This document shows, one piece after another, positions 7,940 through 15,683 of a stretch of 64,000 nt of DNA. How positions within the stretch are numbered: position 1 is the stretch's first letter; each line of letters opens with the position of its first letter. A program made the translations under genes and the position numbers. The stretch lies in NCBI RefSeq assembly GCF_030285665.1, contig NZ_CP127295.1:7068001-7132000 (forward strand). Reading direction: 5' to 3'. Under the pieces are notes generated by a model that had not been told where the DNA came from, searched no databases, and was given only the letters and a program-made list of their open reading frames with translations. The stretch is from Amycolatopsis mongoliensis (GTDB lineage: Bacteria; Actinomycetota; Actinomycetes; Mycobacteriales; Pseudonocardiaceae).

Positions 7940-8493
7940 ACCTCGTCGACGATCTCGACGAGCACCTCGTCGTCCACTGTGGTCAGTCCGCGGGTGAGCA
8001 GTTCGTTGCGCAGCAGCACGAGTGCCACGGTGGCGACGCGCGGATGTCGGGCGCCGGGGCGTGCTTCGCCGCGCGCGACGGCCCTGTCGACGATCGCGAG
8101 CCAGGGTTTCGCGCCGCCCTCGGCGGCCTGCTCGTGCAGCTGTTCCCTCAGCTCCGGCTCGTCGCCGACGCCGGTCAGGAGGCTGCGCAGGATCCGGGCG
8201 GCCGGGGAGGACTGACCGCAGTTGATCGCGCGCAGCAGGGTCAGGGCGTCTTCGCGGAGGCTGCCGGTGTCGGGTGGCTTGAGGGTGTCCTCGGCCAGGT
8301 GGCGGTAGGCGGCGACGCCGAGCGCGGCGCGGTTCGGCCAGCGCCGGTAGATCGTGTTCTTGTTGGTGCCGGCCCGCTGCGCGACCCGTTCCATGGTCAG
8401 GGCGGGGTAGCCGGTTTCGGCGAGCTCGTCCGCGGCGGCGCGCAGGATCGCCTCTTCCAGCTCGGCGCCGCGGCGGCGGATCTTCTCGGCCAT
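7915..8493 (-). CDS. TetR-family transcriptional regulator
   Basis: The 192-residue protein has an N-terminal HTH (ERVAQRAGTNKNTIYRRW, residues 35-55) and a TetR C-terminal helical domain. ATG at 8493 is preferred; an in-frame GTG three codons upstream is possible and neither has a strong ribosome-binding site. It faces the TIM-barrel gene at 8555, and a long perfect inverted repeat lies in the 61 bases between them. It is therefore likely to repress both itself and that gene. Confidence 0.87.
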   Translation of the reverse strand: MAEKIRRRGAELEEAILRAAADELAETGYPALTMERVAQRAGTNKNTIYRRWPNRAALGVAAYRHLAEDTLKPPDTGSLREDALTLLRAINCGQSSPAARILRSLLTGVGDEPELREQLHEQAAEGGAKPWLAIVDRAVARGEARPGARHPRVATVALVLLRNELLTRGLTTVDDEVLVEIVDEVYLPLVGA

Positions 8494-8509
8494 GGGCCAC
8501 ACTGTACCG

Positions 8510-8541
8510 CTTTAGGGTACGGTACGGACCGTACCCTAAAG
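8510..8541. promoter_or_regulatory. Long inverted-repeat operator in the tetR/TIM-barrel divergent promoter
   Basis: CTTTAGGGTACGGT (8510-8523) and ACCGTACCCTAAAG (8528-8541) form a perfect 14-bp inverted repeat with a 4-bp spacer. It fills the divergent promoter and is the obvious binding site for the TetR protein encoded at 7915-8493. Confidence 0.75.
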
Positions 8542-8554
8542 TTCTGGAGGAGAT

Positions 8555-9550
8555 GTGCGAGCCAAGGGCATCGGCTACGACACCGGCTTGGAGCGCGACG
8601 GGCGGTTCAACCGCCCGTTCGACCCGGACCTGGTCCGCCGCGAGCTGACGATCATCCGCGACGACCTGCACTGCACGGCGGTGCGCCTGATCGGCACCGA
8701 CCTGGACCGGATCGAGCACGCCGCCCGCGAAGCGGCCGCGCTGGGGCTGGAGGTGTGGTTCTCGCCGTTCCCCTGGGACCGCACCCAGGAGGAGATCCTC
8801 GAGCTGCTGGCCGACGGGGCTTCGCGGGCGGAACGTCTCCGTTCGACGGGCGCCGAGGTCGTGTTCGTGACCGGCGCCGAGCTGAGCCTGTTCAACCACG
8901 GCTTCCTGCCCGGCGCCGGCATCGAAGAACGCCTGGCCGGGCTCCTGGCGTCGCGGGATCGCATCGCGGGGCTTCCCGCGCGGGTCAACGCTTTCCTGGC
9001 CCGCGCGCTCGAGGCGGTCCGCGCGCGGTTCGGGGGCCGCGTGACGTACGCGGCGGTGCCGCTGGAAGGCGTCGACTGGGCGCCGTTCGACATCGTGTCG
9101 GTGGACGCGCACCGCTCGAAGGAGGTCGCGCACCTGTACCGCGAGGGCGTCCGCACGCTGGTGGCGGCGGGCAAGCCGGTGGCGATCACGGAGTTCGGCG
9201 TGACCCCCTACCGCGGTGCGGCCGACCTCGGGGCCCGCTGCGGTGAAATCGTGGAGTACGAGGGCGAGGTTCCGGTGCGGCTGAAGGGCGAGTACGTCCG
9301 CGACGAGGAGGAGCAGGCCCGGTACTTCCGGGAGTTGCTCGAGATCTTCACGGAGGAGGGGGTCGACGCGGCGTTCGCGTGCACGTTCGTGTGTTACGGG
9401 CTGGTGCACCGGGCCGATCCGCGGGAGGACCTGGACATGGCGAGCTGGGGCGTGGTGAAGGTGCTGGAGGAAGGGACGGGGGAGCGGTACCCGGGAGTCC
9501 CGTGGGAGCCGAAGGCGGCTTTCGGTGCCCTGGCCGACTGCTACGCCTGA
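8555..9550 (+). CDS. TIM-barrel glycoside-hydrolase-like protein
   Basis: The 331-residue protein looks like a clan GH-A type (beta/alpha)8 barrel. FVTGAELSLFN could carry the acid/base glutamate and AITEFGVTPY the nucleophile glutamate near the barrel ends. There is no signal peptide, so it is probably cytoplasmic. I recall related actinobacterial proteins being annotated as abortive-infection proteins, without clear basis. The start is a GTG preceded by GGAGG. It sits behind the TetR operator at 8510-8541, so it is probably inducible. The substrate cannot be assigned. Confidence 0.6.
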   Translation: MRAKGIGYDTGLERDGRFNRPFDPDLVRRELTIIRDDLHCTAVRLIGTDLDRIEHAAREAAALGLEVWFSPFPWDRTQEEILELLADGASRAERLRSTGAEVVFVTGAELSLFNHGFLPGAGIEERLAGLLASRDRIAGLPARVNAFLARALEAVRARFGGRVTYAAVPLEGVDWAPFDIVSVDAHRSKEVAHLYREGVRTLVAAGKPVAITEFGVTPYRGAADLGARCGEIVEYEGEVPVRLKGEYVRDEEEQARYFRELLEIFTEEGVDAAFACTFVCYGLVHRADPREDLDMASWGVVKVLEEGTGERYPGVPWEPKAAFGALADCYA

Positions 9551-9963
9551 GCCAGGAACGCCACCATCGCCGCGGTCAGCTCCGGGCTCGTCATCGCCGT
9601 GAAGTGGGTGCCCGGGACCCGCTCGAACCGGCCGTTCGGCAAAGCGGCGGCCAGTGCGTCCGCCGTCGCGTGGCTGTCGTCCTCCGTGCCGATCAGGACC
9701 AGCGTCGGCGTCGGGATCCGGTCCAGGCCGGCCGTCGGCACGTGCGTGCCGAGCACGTGCCGCAGCGCGACGGGGTCGCCGCCGGCCTGCCGGATCCAGT
9801 ACGCCGGTGACCCGGGCTCGACGGGCTCGTCGTCGATCAAGGTGGTCAGCGCGCGGTGGTGGACGCCCGTCCGGGACGTCGCGCGCTGCACGGCGTCGAG
9901 GCCCTGGCCCGCGACGATCGCGCGGCCCGGGCGGGCGCCGCGGGCCAGGAGGCCACCGACCTC
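9541..9963 (-). pseudogene. 5'-truncated alpha/beta hydrolase remnant
   Basis: The frame reads as the C-terminal half of an alpha/beta hydrolase. TPTLVLIGTEDDSHA is the beta-strand with the catalytic acid and VPGTHFTAM holds the catalytic histidine. The nucleophile elbow and N-terminal half are absent. Upstream of about 9963 the frame continues only as antisense of a lyase remnant. The 5' limit is approximate. The 3' end overlaps the preceding gene by 10 bases. Confidence 0.7.
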
Positions 9964-10224
9964 GCGCCCCTGCGGAACAAGTGGATCACCATCGAATGGA
10001 CGTTCACGCCGGGCTCGAAGGGCAAGGCGTCGTGCGTCATCCGCACCGGCACCGGATCCGGCGCGCCGGTCGCCGCGCAGGGCAGCATGAGCGGAGTCGA
10101 CCTTCCCGACCAGGGTGACTACGTCCGCCCGAAGTGGGGGATCTACCGCTCGGTCGAAAGCGCTTCGTCCGACATCCTGGACACCTACCTGCTGTTCCGG
10201 AACTACACGGCTTCGCGCAAGTAG
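9955..10224 (+). pseudogene. 5'-truncated secreted polysaccharide lyase remnant
   Basis: The frame encodes about the last 90 residues of a heparin-lyase-I-like polysaccharide lyase. Recognisable segments are KWITIEWTFTPG, YVRPKWGIYRSVES and LDTYLLFRNY before the stop. No signal peptide or start codon fits; the open frame upstream is antisense to a hydrolase remnant. It meets that remnant head to head, so one deletion probably removed both 5' ends. The 5' boundary is approximate. Confidence 0.65.
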
Positions 10225-10259
10225 GTGCGCTCGCCGGCGACCAGGGTGACACTGGCGCC

Positions 10260-11552
10260 ATGAAGGTCGTCGACGGGTACTCCGGCACGCGCCGCCCGTC
10301 GACGACCGCGCGCTACGCCACGCCACCGCCGCTGCGCCGCGGTCCGGTGCTGGTCACGGCCGCTTTCGCCGCCCTCGGCGGCGCCCTGATCCCGGCCGCC
10401 TCGCTCGCCGCGCTCTGGCGGGTCTGGCAGTTCTACGCGATGTTGTTCGGCCTGTTCGCCGCCGTCGAGTTCGTCGCCTTCGTCGCGGTGCTCGGGTGGC
10501 CGACCCGCAAGACCGCCCGGGCCGGCGCGCTCGTCGCGGCCGCCGGTCTCGCGCTGTGGGTGGCGAGCCGGCCGCTCGGGCTGCTGACCCGGTTCGACCC
10601 CTGGCAGCCCGCGGACACCGTCGTCGGCTTCACCGACTACGCCGCGGCCGCGCTGCAGGTCGTCGCCGTCTTCGGCTTCCTGGTCGTGGCACGGCGGCGG
10701 GCCCACCCGCGGCCGTCGGCGCCGCGACGCGTGTCGGCGTGGATCGTGCTGTTCCCCGTGCTGCTGCTGGTGCTCGCGACCGGCACGGCGGGGACGGTCG
10801 CGGCCGGCGACAACATCACCGGCTCGACGGCCACGGCACTGCTCGACGGCAGCACCGTCGAATACTGCCGCCCGGACGGGATCCCCCTGGTCATGGACCT
10901 CGCCCGCCCGCGCCCGGACGCCCGGGCCGCCCCGGTGGCGCTCTTCCTGCACGGGGGTGGGCTCGTCGTCGGCAACCGCAAGCCGGCCGGCCCGGGCGCG
11001 CTGCTCGCCGGATCGCGGCTCGTCCCGCTGCGCGACGCGCTGACGGCGCGGGGGTTCGCGGTCGCCGCGATCGACTACCGCCTCGCGCCCGCGGCGCGCT
11101 GGCCGGCGCCGCTGACGGACGCGAGGTGCGCGGTCCGGTTCCTCGAGGCCAACGCGGCGGCGCTGAACCTCGACCCGGCGCGGATCACGGCCGTGGGCAC
11201 GGGAACGGGCGGCACGCTGGCGTCGCTGCTCGGCGTGGCCAGGGAGCCGGAGAGCCCGGTCCGCGCGGTGGCGGCACTGGACGCTCCGGCCGATTTCGAC
11301 TTCGCCGGCCAGGACCCGCTCACCCGGGCGGCGATCCTCCTGGCGCTGGGCCGCTCCCCGGCGACGCTGCGCGAGGCGAGCCCGCTGACGTACCCGGCCG
11401 CGGGCGCACCACCGTTCCTGATCGAGGGCGGCCGCAAGTCGGCGGAGTTCGCGGTCCACCTGCGCGAGGCGGGCGTCCCGGTGACGACCGGCGCCGGTGA
11501 TCCGGCGGCGGTGGCGGGCTTCCTGGCTGCCGCCACCGGCGCGCCGGGCTGA
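10260..11552 (+). CDS. Membrane protein with alpha/beta-hydrolase-fold domain, catalytic residues degenerate
   Basis: The 430-residue protein starts with four to five membrane segments (about residues 30-185). A domain of the hormone-sensitive-lipase/carboxylesterase type follows. The oxyanion-hole motif LFLHGGGLVVGN (about residue 230) and the IDYRLAPAARWPAPL segment are normal. The nucleophile elbow, usually GDSAGG, reads GTGTGG (about residue 314), so the serine is replaced. The C-terminal acid/histidine motifs are also not recognisable. It may be an inactive sensor or scaffold. The ATG at 10260 follows the lyase remnant directly. Confidence 0.65.
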   Translation: MKVVDGYSGTRRPSTTARYATPPPLRRGPVLVTAAFAALGGALIPAASLAALWRVWQFYAMLFGLFAAVEFVAFVAVLGWPTRKTARAGALVAAAGLALWVASRPLGLLTRFDPWQPADTVVGFTDYAAAALQVVAVFGFLVVARRRAHPRPSAPRRVSAWIVLFPVLLLVLATGTAGTVAAGDNITGSTATALLDGSTVEYCRPDGIPLVMDLARPRPDARAAPVALFLHGGGLVVGNRKPAGPGALLAGSRLVPLRDALTARGFAVAAIDYRLAPAARWPAPLTDARCAVRFLEANAAALNLDPARITAVGTGTGGTLASLLGVAREPESPVRAVAALDAPADFDFAGQDPLTRAAILLALGRSPATLREASPLTYPAAGAPPFLIEGGRKSAEFAVHLREAGVPVTTGAGDPAAVAGFLAAATGAPG

Positions 11553-11567
11553 CGCGCGGCGTGCGGC

Positions 11568-11598
11568 TTGCCCTGGAGCGCGCTCCAGGTCCTAACGT
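11568..11598 (+). promoter_or_regulatory. MerR-type promoter with operator in a 19-bp spacer
   Basis: A -35-like TTGCCC (11568-11573) and a -10-like TAACGT (11593-11598) are separated by 19 bp. That spacer length is characteristic of promoters activated by MerR-family proteins. The spacer holds nearly all of the perfect 18-bp palindrome CCTGGAGCGCGCTCCAGG (11572-11589). The gene served is the flavin oxidoreductase at 11635. No merR gene is adjacent. Confidence 0.65.
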
Positions 11599-11634
11599 GA
11601 GGGGCACGCCGACCGCACGTCAGGAGAACGTTTC

Positions 11635-12510
11635 ATGGAGCTCGGTTTTCACCTCCCCATCTTCGACATCGACGGCGGGACCACCGCCATCGCCGGCGAG
11701 CTCGCCCGGGTGGGCGAAGCGGCGGAGGAGGCCGGGGCGACCTGGCTGTCCTTCATGGACCACTACTTCCAGATCGAGCCGACCGGCCGGCCCGCCGAGT
11801 CGAACATGCTGGAGGGCTACACCACGCTCGGCTTCCTCGCCGCGCACACGTCCCGGATCGACCTCGGCCTGCTGGTCACCGGTGTGACCTACCGACACCC
11901 CGGCCTGCTCGCGAAGATCGTCACCACCCTCGACGTCCTCTCGGGCGGCCGGGCCGTGCTGGGTGTCGGCGCCGCCTGGTTCGAGCGCGAGCACCGGGGG
12001 ATGGGCGTGCCGTTCCCGCCGATCGCCGAGCGGTTCGAACGGCTGGAGGAGACGCTGCGCATCTGCGGGCAGATGTGGGACCCGGAGAACAACGGCCCGT
12101 TCGAGGGCAAGCACTACCAGCTCGCCGAGACGCTCTGCTCGCCCCAGCCGATCAACCGGCCGAGGGTGCTCATCGGCGGCGGCGGGGAGCGCAAGACGCT
12201 GCGGCTCGTCGCGCAGTACGGCGACGCGTGCAACCTCTTCGCCTCCTCGCCGGAGGACGTCGCGCACAAGCTGGACGTGCTGCGCCGCCACTGCGACGAC
12301 GCCGGCCGCGACTACGACGAGATCCGCAAGACGGTCCTGGCCAACAACCCGCGCCCGGCACCGGAGACCCGCGACGAGTTCGTCCGCGCCATGGCGGACT
12401 ACGCGAAGCTCGGTGTGCACACGGCGATCATCACGCCGACCACCGGCTCGCCGGCCGCGTGGATCGAGGGCATGGCCCCGGCCGTGCCGCAGCTGGCCGA
12501 CCTCGGCTAA
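11635..12510 (+). CDS. LLM-class F420-dependent oxidoreductase
   Basis: The 291-residue luciferase-like TIM barrel starts MELGFHLPIF and shows LGLLVTGVTYRHPGLLAK, a GRAVLGVGAAWFEREH cofactor loop and RVLIGGGGERKTLRLVAQYGD. These segments are typical of the roughly 290-residue F420-dependent LLM family with the GVGAAW loop. The substrate is unknown. The start codon is preceded by AGGAGAAC. A MerR-type promoter directly upstream suggests induction by a small reactive or cationic ligand. Its stop overlaps a convergent hydrolase remnant by four bases. Confidence 0.82.
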   Translation: MELGFHLPIFDIDGGTTAIAGELARVGEAAEEAGATWLSFMDHYFQIEPTGRPAESNMLEGYTTLGFLAAHTSRIDLGLLVTGVTYRHPGLLAKIVTTLDVLSGGRAVLGVGAAWFEREHRGMGVPFPPIAERFERLEETLRICGQMWDPENNGPFEGKHYQLAETLCSPQPINRPRVLIGGGGERKTLRLVAQYGDACNLFASSPEDVAHKLDVLRRHCDDAGRDYDEIRKTVLANNPRPAPETRDEFVRAMADYAKLGVHTAIITPTTGSPAAWIEGMAPAVPQLADLG

Positions 12511-13065
12511 CCCGCGGCGGCGGTCAGGATCCGCGCGGTGACCAGCTCCGGGCGCTGCAGCGGCAGGGCGTGGGTCGTGCGGGGCACGACCTCGACGTCG
12601 AACAGCGGGTTGAGCGCCTTCACGCGCTGTTCGACGTCACGCGCGGGGTGGATCACGCTGTGCTCGGCGAGCAGCAGCCGGACCGGGACACCCACCGCGC
12701 GCAGTTCGCTTGAGCGCGCCGAACAGCAGCGGACGGAGGGTGCGCCGCACCGCCGCGCCCGGGCGGGGATCGAACCAGCGCACGATTTCGCGCAGGCTCC
12801 ACCAGAGGAAGGCGGAGCCGATCACCGCGAACCCGGACGGCTCGATCGCGACCACCGCGGCCACCCGGGACGGCGCTCGCGTCGCGAGGGCGAGCGCGTG
12901 CCGTCCGCCGGTGGAGACGCCGGCCAGCTCGGCGACGTGCGGGTACCACGACAACGACGTGCCCACGCCGCCCGGCAGCAGCACGACCGGCGGCCCCGCT
13001 TCGCCGCTGGCGCGCACGCGTGTCGGCCCGTAGCGCGTCTCGACGTCCAGCTCCCGGGCCGGCAC
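12507..13065 (-). pseudogene. Alpha/beta hydrolase remnant with internal deletion and frameshift
   Basis: Two frames on the minus strand together give a broken alpha/beta hydrolase. From about 13065, RYGPTRVRASGEAG, VVLLPGGVGTSLSWYPHVAELAG and the nucleophile elbow GVSTGG are readable. The strand-helix section normally between YPHVAELA and the elbow is missing. At about 12705-12715 the frame changes: ALK(R) continues in another frame as LRAVGVPVRLLLAEH, then VPRTTHALPLQRP with the catalytic histidine, to the stop at 12507. The gene is decayed. The 5' end meets a tetR remnant. Confidence 0.7.
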
Positions 13066-13309
13066 CCGTGGTGGCTCGCAGCCGGACCAGGAAGCGCTGC
13101 TGCCGCACCTGGTCCGCGGGCCGGCCGGGCAGTTCCGCTCGGCGCAGAAGGGCAACCGGGTCGGCCCGGACCTGGACGCTGACCTGGAGGCCGACGCCCT
13201 CGCGACGATGGCCGCCGGTCTCGTCACCGGGATCCTCGTCGGAGCGTACACGGCCGAGCAGGCTTCCGCACTCGTCGAATACCGGCTCGGCCAGCTGTTC
13301 AGCGCCTGA
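13061..13309 (+). pseudogene. 5'-truncated TetR-family regulator remnant
   Basis: A startless frame ending with TGA at 13307-13309 reads like the C-terminal domain of a TetR regulator: LEADALATMAAGLVTGIL, then ASALVEYRLGQLF. The DNA-binding half is gone. It abuts the 5' end of the hydrolase remnant head to head near 13063. A former divergent tetR/hydrolase pair that lost its shared promoter region is the simplest explanation. Confidence 0.6.
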
Positions 13310-13418
13310 CTCTCTGTCCACAGTAGACACTCTGGTGAATCCTTTCCGGTGACCGGTGAACCGTTTGCGGCGGCGCGCCGTGTGCCGTGGTGAGGTGGCG
13401 ACCAGAGAGGAGGGGCTG

Positions 13419-14660
13419 ATGCCCCACGGACGCAGTACCGGACGACACCGCAAACAGGCCACGATCGGGCTGGCGGCGCTGCTGGGAGTCGCGGGGGCGA
13501 CGGCGACGGCGATCGCTCTCAGCAGCCCGGCGAGCAACGCGGCGACGGAGAGCTGCGGCGGCCTGGACACGGCGCTGCAGAACAACCTCACCTTCATCGC
13601 GGGTCAGCAGGCGGCGCCGGACGCCCAGTCGGCGGCCCGGATAGCCAACCGCCAGGCGGTGGTCGACCAGATCCAGCAGCGCCGCGCGGCGGCCGGCTGC
13701 GGGGGAGAGGTGGCGGCGAACGCGGTCGCGACCCAGTGCGCGGCGATCGCCGACGCGGCCCAGCAGAACGCGGCCGCCGAGGACAACGCCCAGGCCGGCG
13801 GGAACGGCATGGCCAAGGGCCACGGTATGGCCAAGGGCAACGGCAAGGCCAAGAACGGCAAAGCCGCCCAGCAGGGCGCGGCTGACGAGAACGGCATGGC
13901 CGCCGAGAACGGCATGGCCAACGGCAAGGCCAAGCAGAAGGGCATGGCCGCCGAGAACGGCGCGGCCGACGAAAACGCCATGGCCGGCCAGCAGGACGCG
14001 GCCGCCGCCCAGGACGCCGCGGCCGCGCAGGCCTGCGGCGTGGTCGAGAAGTGCGTAGCCGAGGCCGCCGGAGCCGCCGACGCCAACGGTATGGCCAACC
14101 AGAACGGCATGGCCAACGAGAACGGTATGGCGCAGCAGAACGGCATGGCCAACGAGAAGGGCATGGCCAACCAGAACGGCATGGCCAACCAGAACGGCAT
14201 GGCCGACCAGAACGGTATGGCGCAGCAGAACGGCATGGCCGACCAGAACGGTATGGCGCAGCAGAACGGCATGGCCGACCAGAACGGCATGGCGGCTCAG
14301 AACGACGCCGCCGTCAACCCGGACTGCACCGCCATCCTGGACTGCGTTTCCCAAGCCACCGCCGAGTCCGGCGCGGCCGCGGACCAGCAGGGCATGGCCA
14401 CCGCCGAGTCCGGCGCGGCCGCCGACCAGCAGGGCATGGCCACCGCCCAGAACGGCAACGGCCAGCAGAAAGCCAAGGACAAGAACAAGGACAAGAACAA
14501 GGCGGCCGGCGACGCGGCGGAGCAGGCGGCTGCGGCCGCGGTGGCCGAGAAGTGCGTAGCCGACCCGGCCGCGGGTGCCACCGCAACCGGGACCGCCACC
14601 GCAACCGACACCACCAGCGCCACCGAAACCGGCACCGAAACCGCAAAAGCGGGCAACTGA
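13419..14660 (+). CDS. Secreted methionine-rich protein with tandem N-G-M-A hexapeptide repeats
   Basis: The 413-residue protein begins with a signal peptide (MPHGRSTGRHRKQATIG..., hydrophobic core about residues 16-35, then small residues). The mature part is extremely rich in Ala, Asn, Gln, Gly and Met. Eight cysteines are spaced through it, several as CxxxxC-type pairs (ACGVVEKC, DCTAILDC). The centre contains twelve exact-length hexapeptide repeats of N-G-M-A-x-x, and outlying copies bring internal methionines to 20. A Lys-rich tract (KAKDKNKDKNKAAG) and a Thr/Ala/Glu tail follow. The ATG at 13419 has GAGAGGAGGGG before it. No known family was recognised; surface exposure is inferred, and metal binding or oxidant scavenging is only a possibility. 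Confidence 0.75.
   Translation: MPHGRSTGRHRKQATIGLAALLGVAGATATAIALSSPASNAATESCGGLDTALQNNLTFIAGQQAAPDAQSAARIANRQAVVDQIQQRRAAAGCGGEVAANAVATQCAAIADAAQQNAAAEDNAQAGGNGMAKGHGMAKGNGKAKNGKAAQQGAADENGMAAENGMANGKAKQKGMAAENGAADENAMAGQQDAAAAQDAAAAQACGVVEKCVAEAAGAADANGMANQNGMANENGMAQQNGMANEKGMANQNGMANQNGMADQNGMAQQNGMADQNGMAQQNGMADQNGMAAQNDAAVNPDCTAILDCVSQATAESGAAADQQGMATAESGAAADQQGMATAQNGNGQQKAKDKNKDKNKAAGDAAEQAAAAAVAEKCVADPAAGATATGTATATDTTSATETGTETAKAGN
14085..14300 (+). repeat. Twelve tandem 18-bp coding repeats (N-G-M-A-x-x)
   Basis: The 216 bases from 14085 form twelve 18-bp units with the pattern AAC-GGY-ATG-GCx-xxx-xAG. The last two residues vary among NQ, NE, QQ, DQ and AQ, and one unit starts with Lys. 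Identical neighbouring units indicate expansion by slippage or unequal crossing-over. Confidence 0.95.
14358..14441 (+). repeat. Duplicated 42-bp coding segment
   Basis: Two adjacent 42-bp units (14358-14399 and 14400-14441) encode the same 14 residues, TAESGAAADQQGMA, with one visible base difference. This is a second, independent tandem duplication in the same gene. Confidence 0.9.
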
Positions 14661-14665
14661 GACCA

Positions 14666-14704
14666 GGAGGGTGTGCACCGGCGGCGGGCCGGTGCACACC
14701 CTCC
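14666..14704. terminator. Strong hairpin terminator after the repeat-protein gene
   Basis: GGAGGGTGTGCACCGG (14666-14681) and CCGGTGCACACCCTCC (14689-14704) form a perfect 16-bp stem with a 7-base loop, five bases after the stop codon at 14660. It separates this gene from the amidohydrolase that follows. Confidence 0.8.
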
Positions 14705-14725
14705 GTCAGCTGCCACACTGACCCG

Positions 14726-15592
14726 GTGGAGTTCGCCCCCGAGCGGAAGTTCGCCGTCTGCCCCGGCCCGGATCCGCGGCCCCGCGCCCCGGTCCGGGTC
14801 GACGTGCCGCCCGGGGCCGTCGACACCCACGCCCACGTGGTCGGCGACCGCGGCTTCGTCGAAAGCCGCAGCTTCACCCCGCCGCCCGCCACCGCCGCCG
14901 ACTACGCAGCCATGCTCGACGCCACGAACATGACCTACGGCGTCCTCGTGCAGGTCAGCGTGCACGGCACCGACAACACCCTGCTCCTCGACACCCTCCG
15001 CGCCCACCCCGGCAGGCTCAAGGGCGTCGCCGTCGTGGATCCGCACATCGGCGACCGCGAACTCGCCGAACTCCACGACGCCGGTGTCACCGGGCTGCGG
15101 ATCAACACCCTGACCGGCGGCGGCGTCGGGTTCGCCGCCCTCGCCCGCCTGGAAGCGATCTGCGCGGAACACGGCTGGCACCTGCAGCTGTTCACCGACG
15201 CGGCCACGCTGACGCCGGCGAGGCTGGCCAAGCTCCGCGTGCCGTACGTGCTCGACCACCTGGGCGTCCCCGACGTCGCGGGCGGCACGAGGAGGTGGCC
15301 GGTGCGCGACCTCGTCGCCGACGGCGCCTGGGTCAAGCTGTCGGGCGCCAACCGGCTCGCCGAACCGCCGTACACCGAGACCGTGCCGTTCGCCCGGGAG
15401 CTCGTCGCGGCGGCGCCGGACCGGTGCGTCTACGGCTCCGACTGGCCGCACGTCGGCTGCTGGGGCCCGATGCCGAACGACGGCGACCTCGTCGACCTGC
15501 TCGCCGACTGGGTCCCCGACCCGGCCACCCGCGCGGCGGTCCTCGGCGCCAACGCGCGCCGGCTCTACGGCTTCCCCGACCCGATCCGGTGA
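14726..15592 (+). CDS. Amidohydrolase (2-pyrone-4,6-dicarboxylate lactonase-like)
   Basis: The 288-residue TIM-barrel hydrolase belongs to the amidohydrolase_2 group. It shows the N-terminal metal motif VDTHAHV (HxH), FTPPPATAADY, WVKLSGANRL and the C-terminal YGSDWPH motif with the catalytic aspartate. This layout is shared by LigI-like lactonases and other decarboxylase/hydrolases of aromatic catabolism; the substrate is unresolved. The GTG at 14726 was chosen because family similarity begins soon after it. The gene is alone, between a terminator and the alarmone synthetase gene. Confidence 0.8.
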   Translation: MEFAPERKFAVCPGPDPRPRAPVRVDVPPGAVDTHAHVVGDRGFVESRSFTPPPATAADYAAMLDATNMTYGVLVQVSVHGTDNTLLLDTLRAHPGRLKGVAVVDPHIGDRELAELHDAGVTGLRINTLTGGGVGFAALARLEAICAEHGWHLQLFTDAATLTPARLAKLRVPYVLDHLGVPDVAGGTRRWPVRDLVADGAWVKLSGANRLAEPPYTETVPFARELVAAAPDRCVYGSDWPHVGCWGPMPNDGDLVDLLADWVPDPATRAAVLGANARRLYGFPDPIR

Positions 15593-15683
15593 CCGGCGGG
15601 AACTCGCACCCGCCGGTGCTCGTTGACCCAGTAGCGCACAGTAACCTGGGGTGACCACCCGACCGACGACACACGAGGCTTCA

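Noticed and set aside
6005..9409. An 1134-codon continuous frame including the alcohol dehydrogenase
   Set aside because: Only the last 357 codons carry dehydrogenase homology; the upstream part is antisense to the XRE gene, tetR and the TIM-barrel gene. The start at 7078 fits the family.
13604..14290. Antisense frame over the N-G-M-A repeats encoding PFWSAM-type hydrophobic repeats
   Set aside because: It is a direct complement of the tandem repeats; the plus strand has the signal peptide, ribosome-binding site and terminator.
14085..14300. Regular repeats considered as a CRISPR array
   Set aside because: Units are 18 bp without spacers, in frame with a secreted protein, and no cas genes are nearby.
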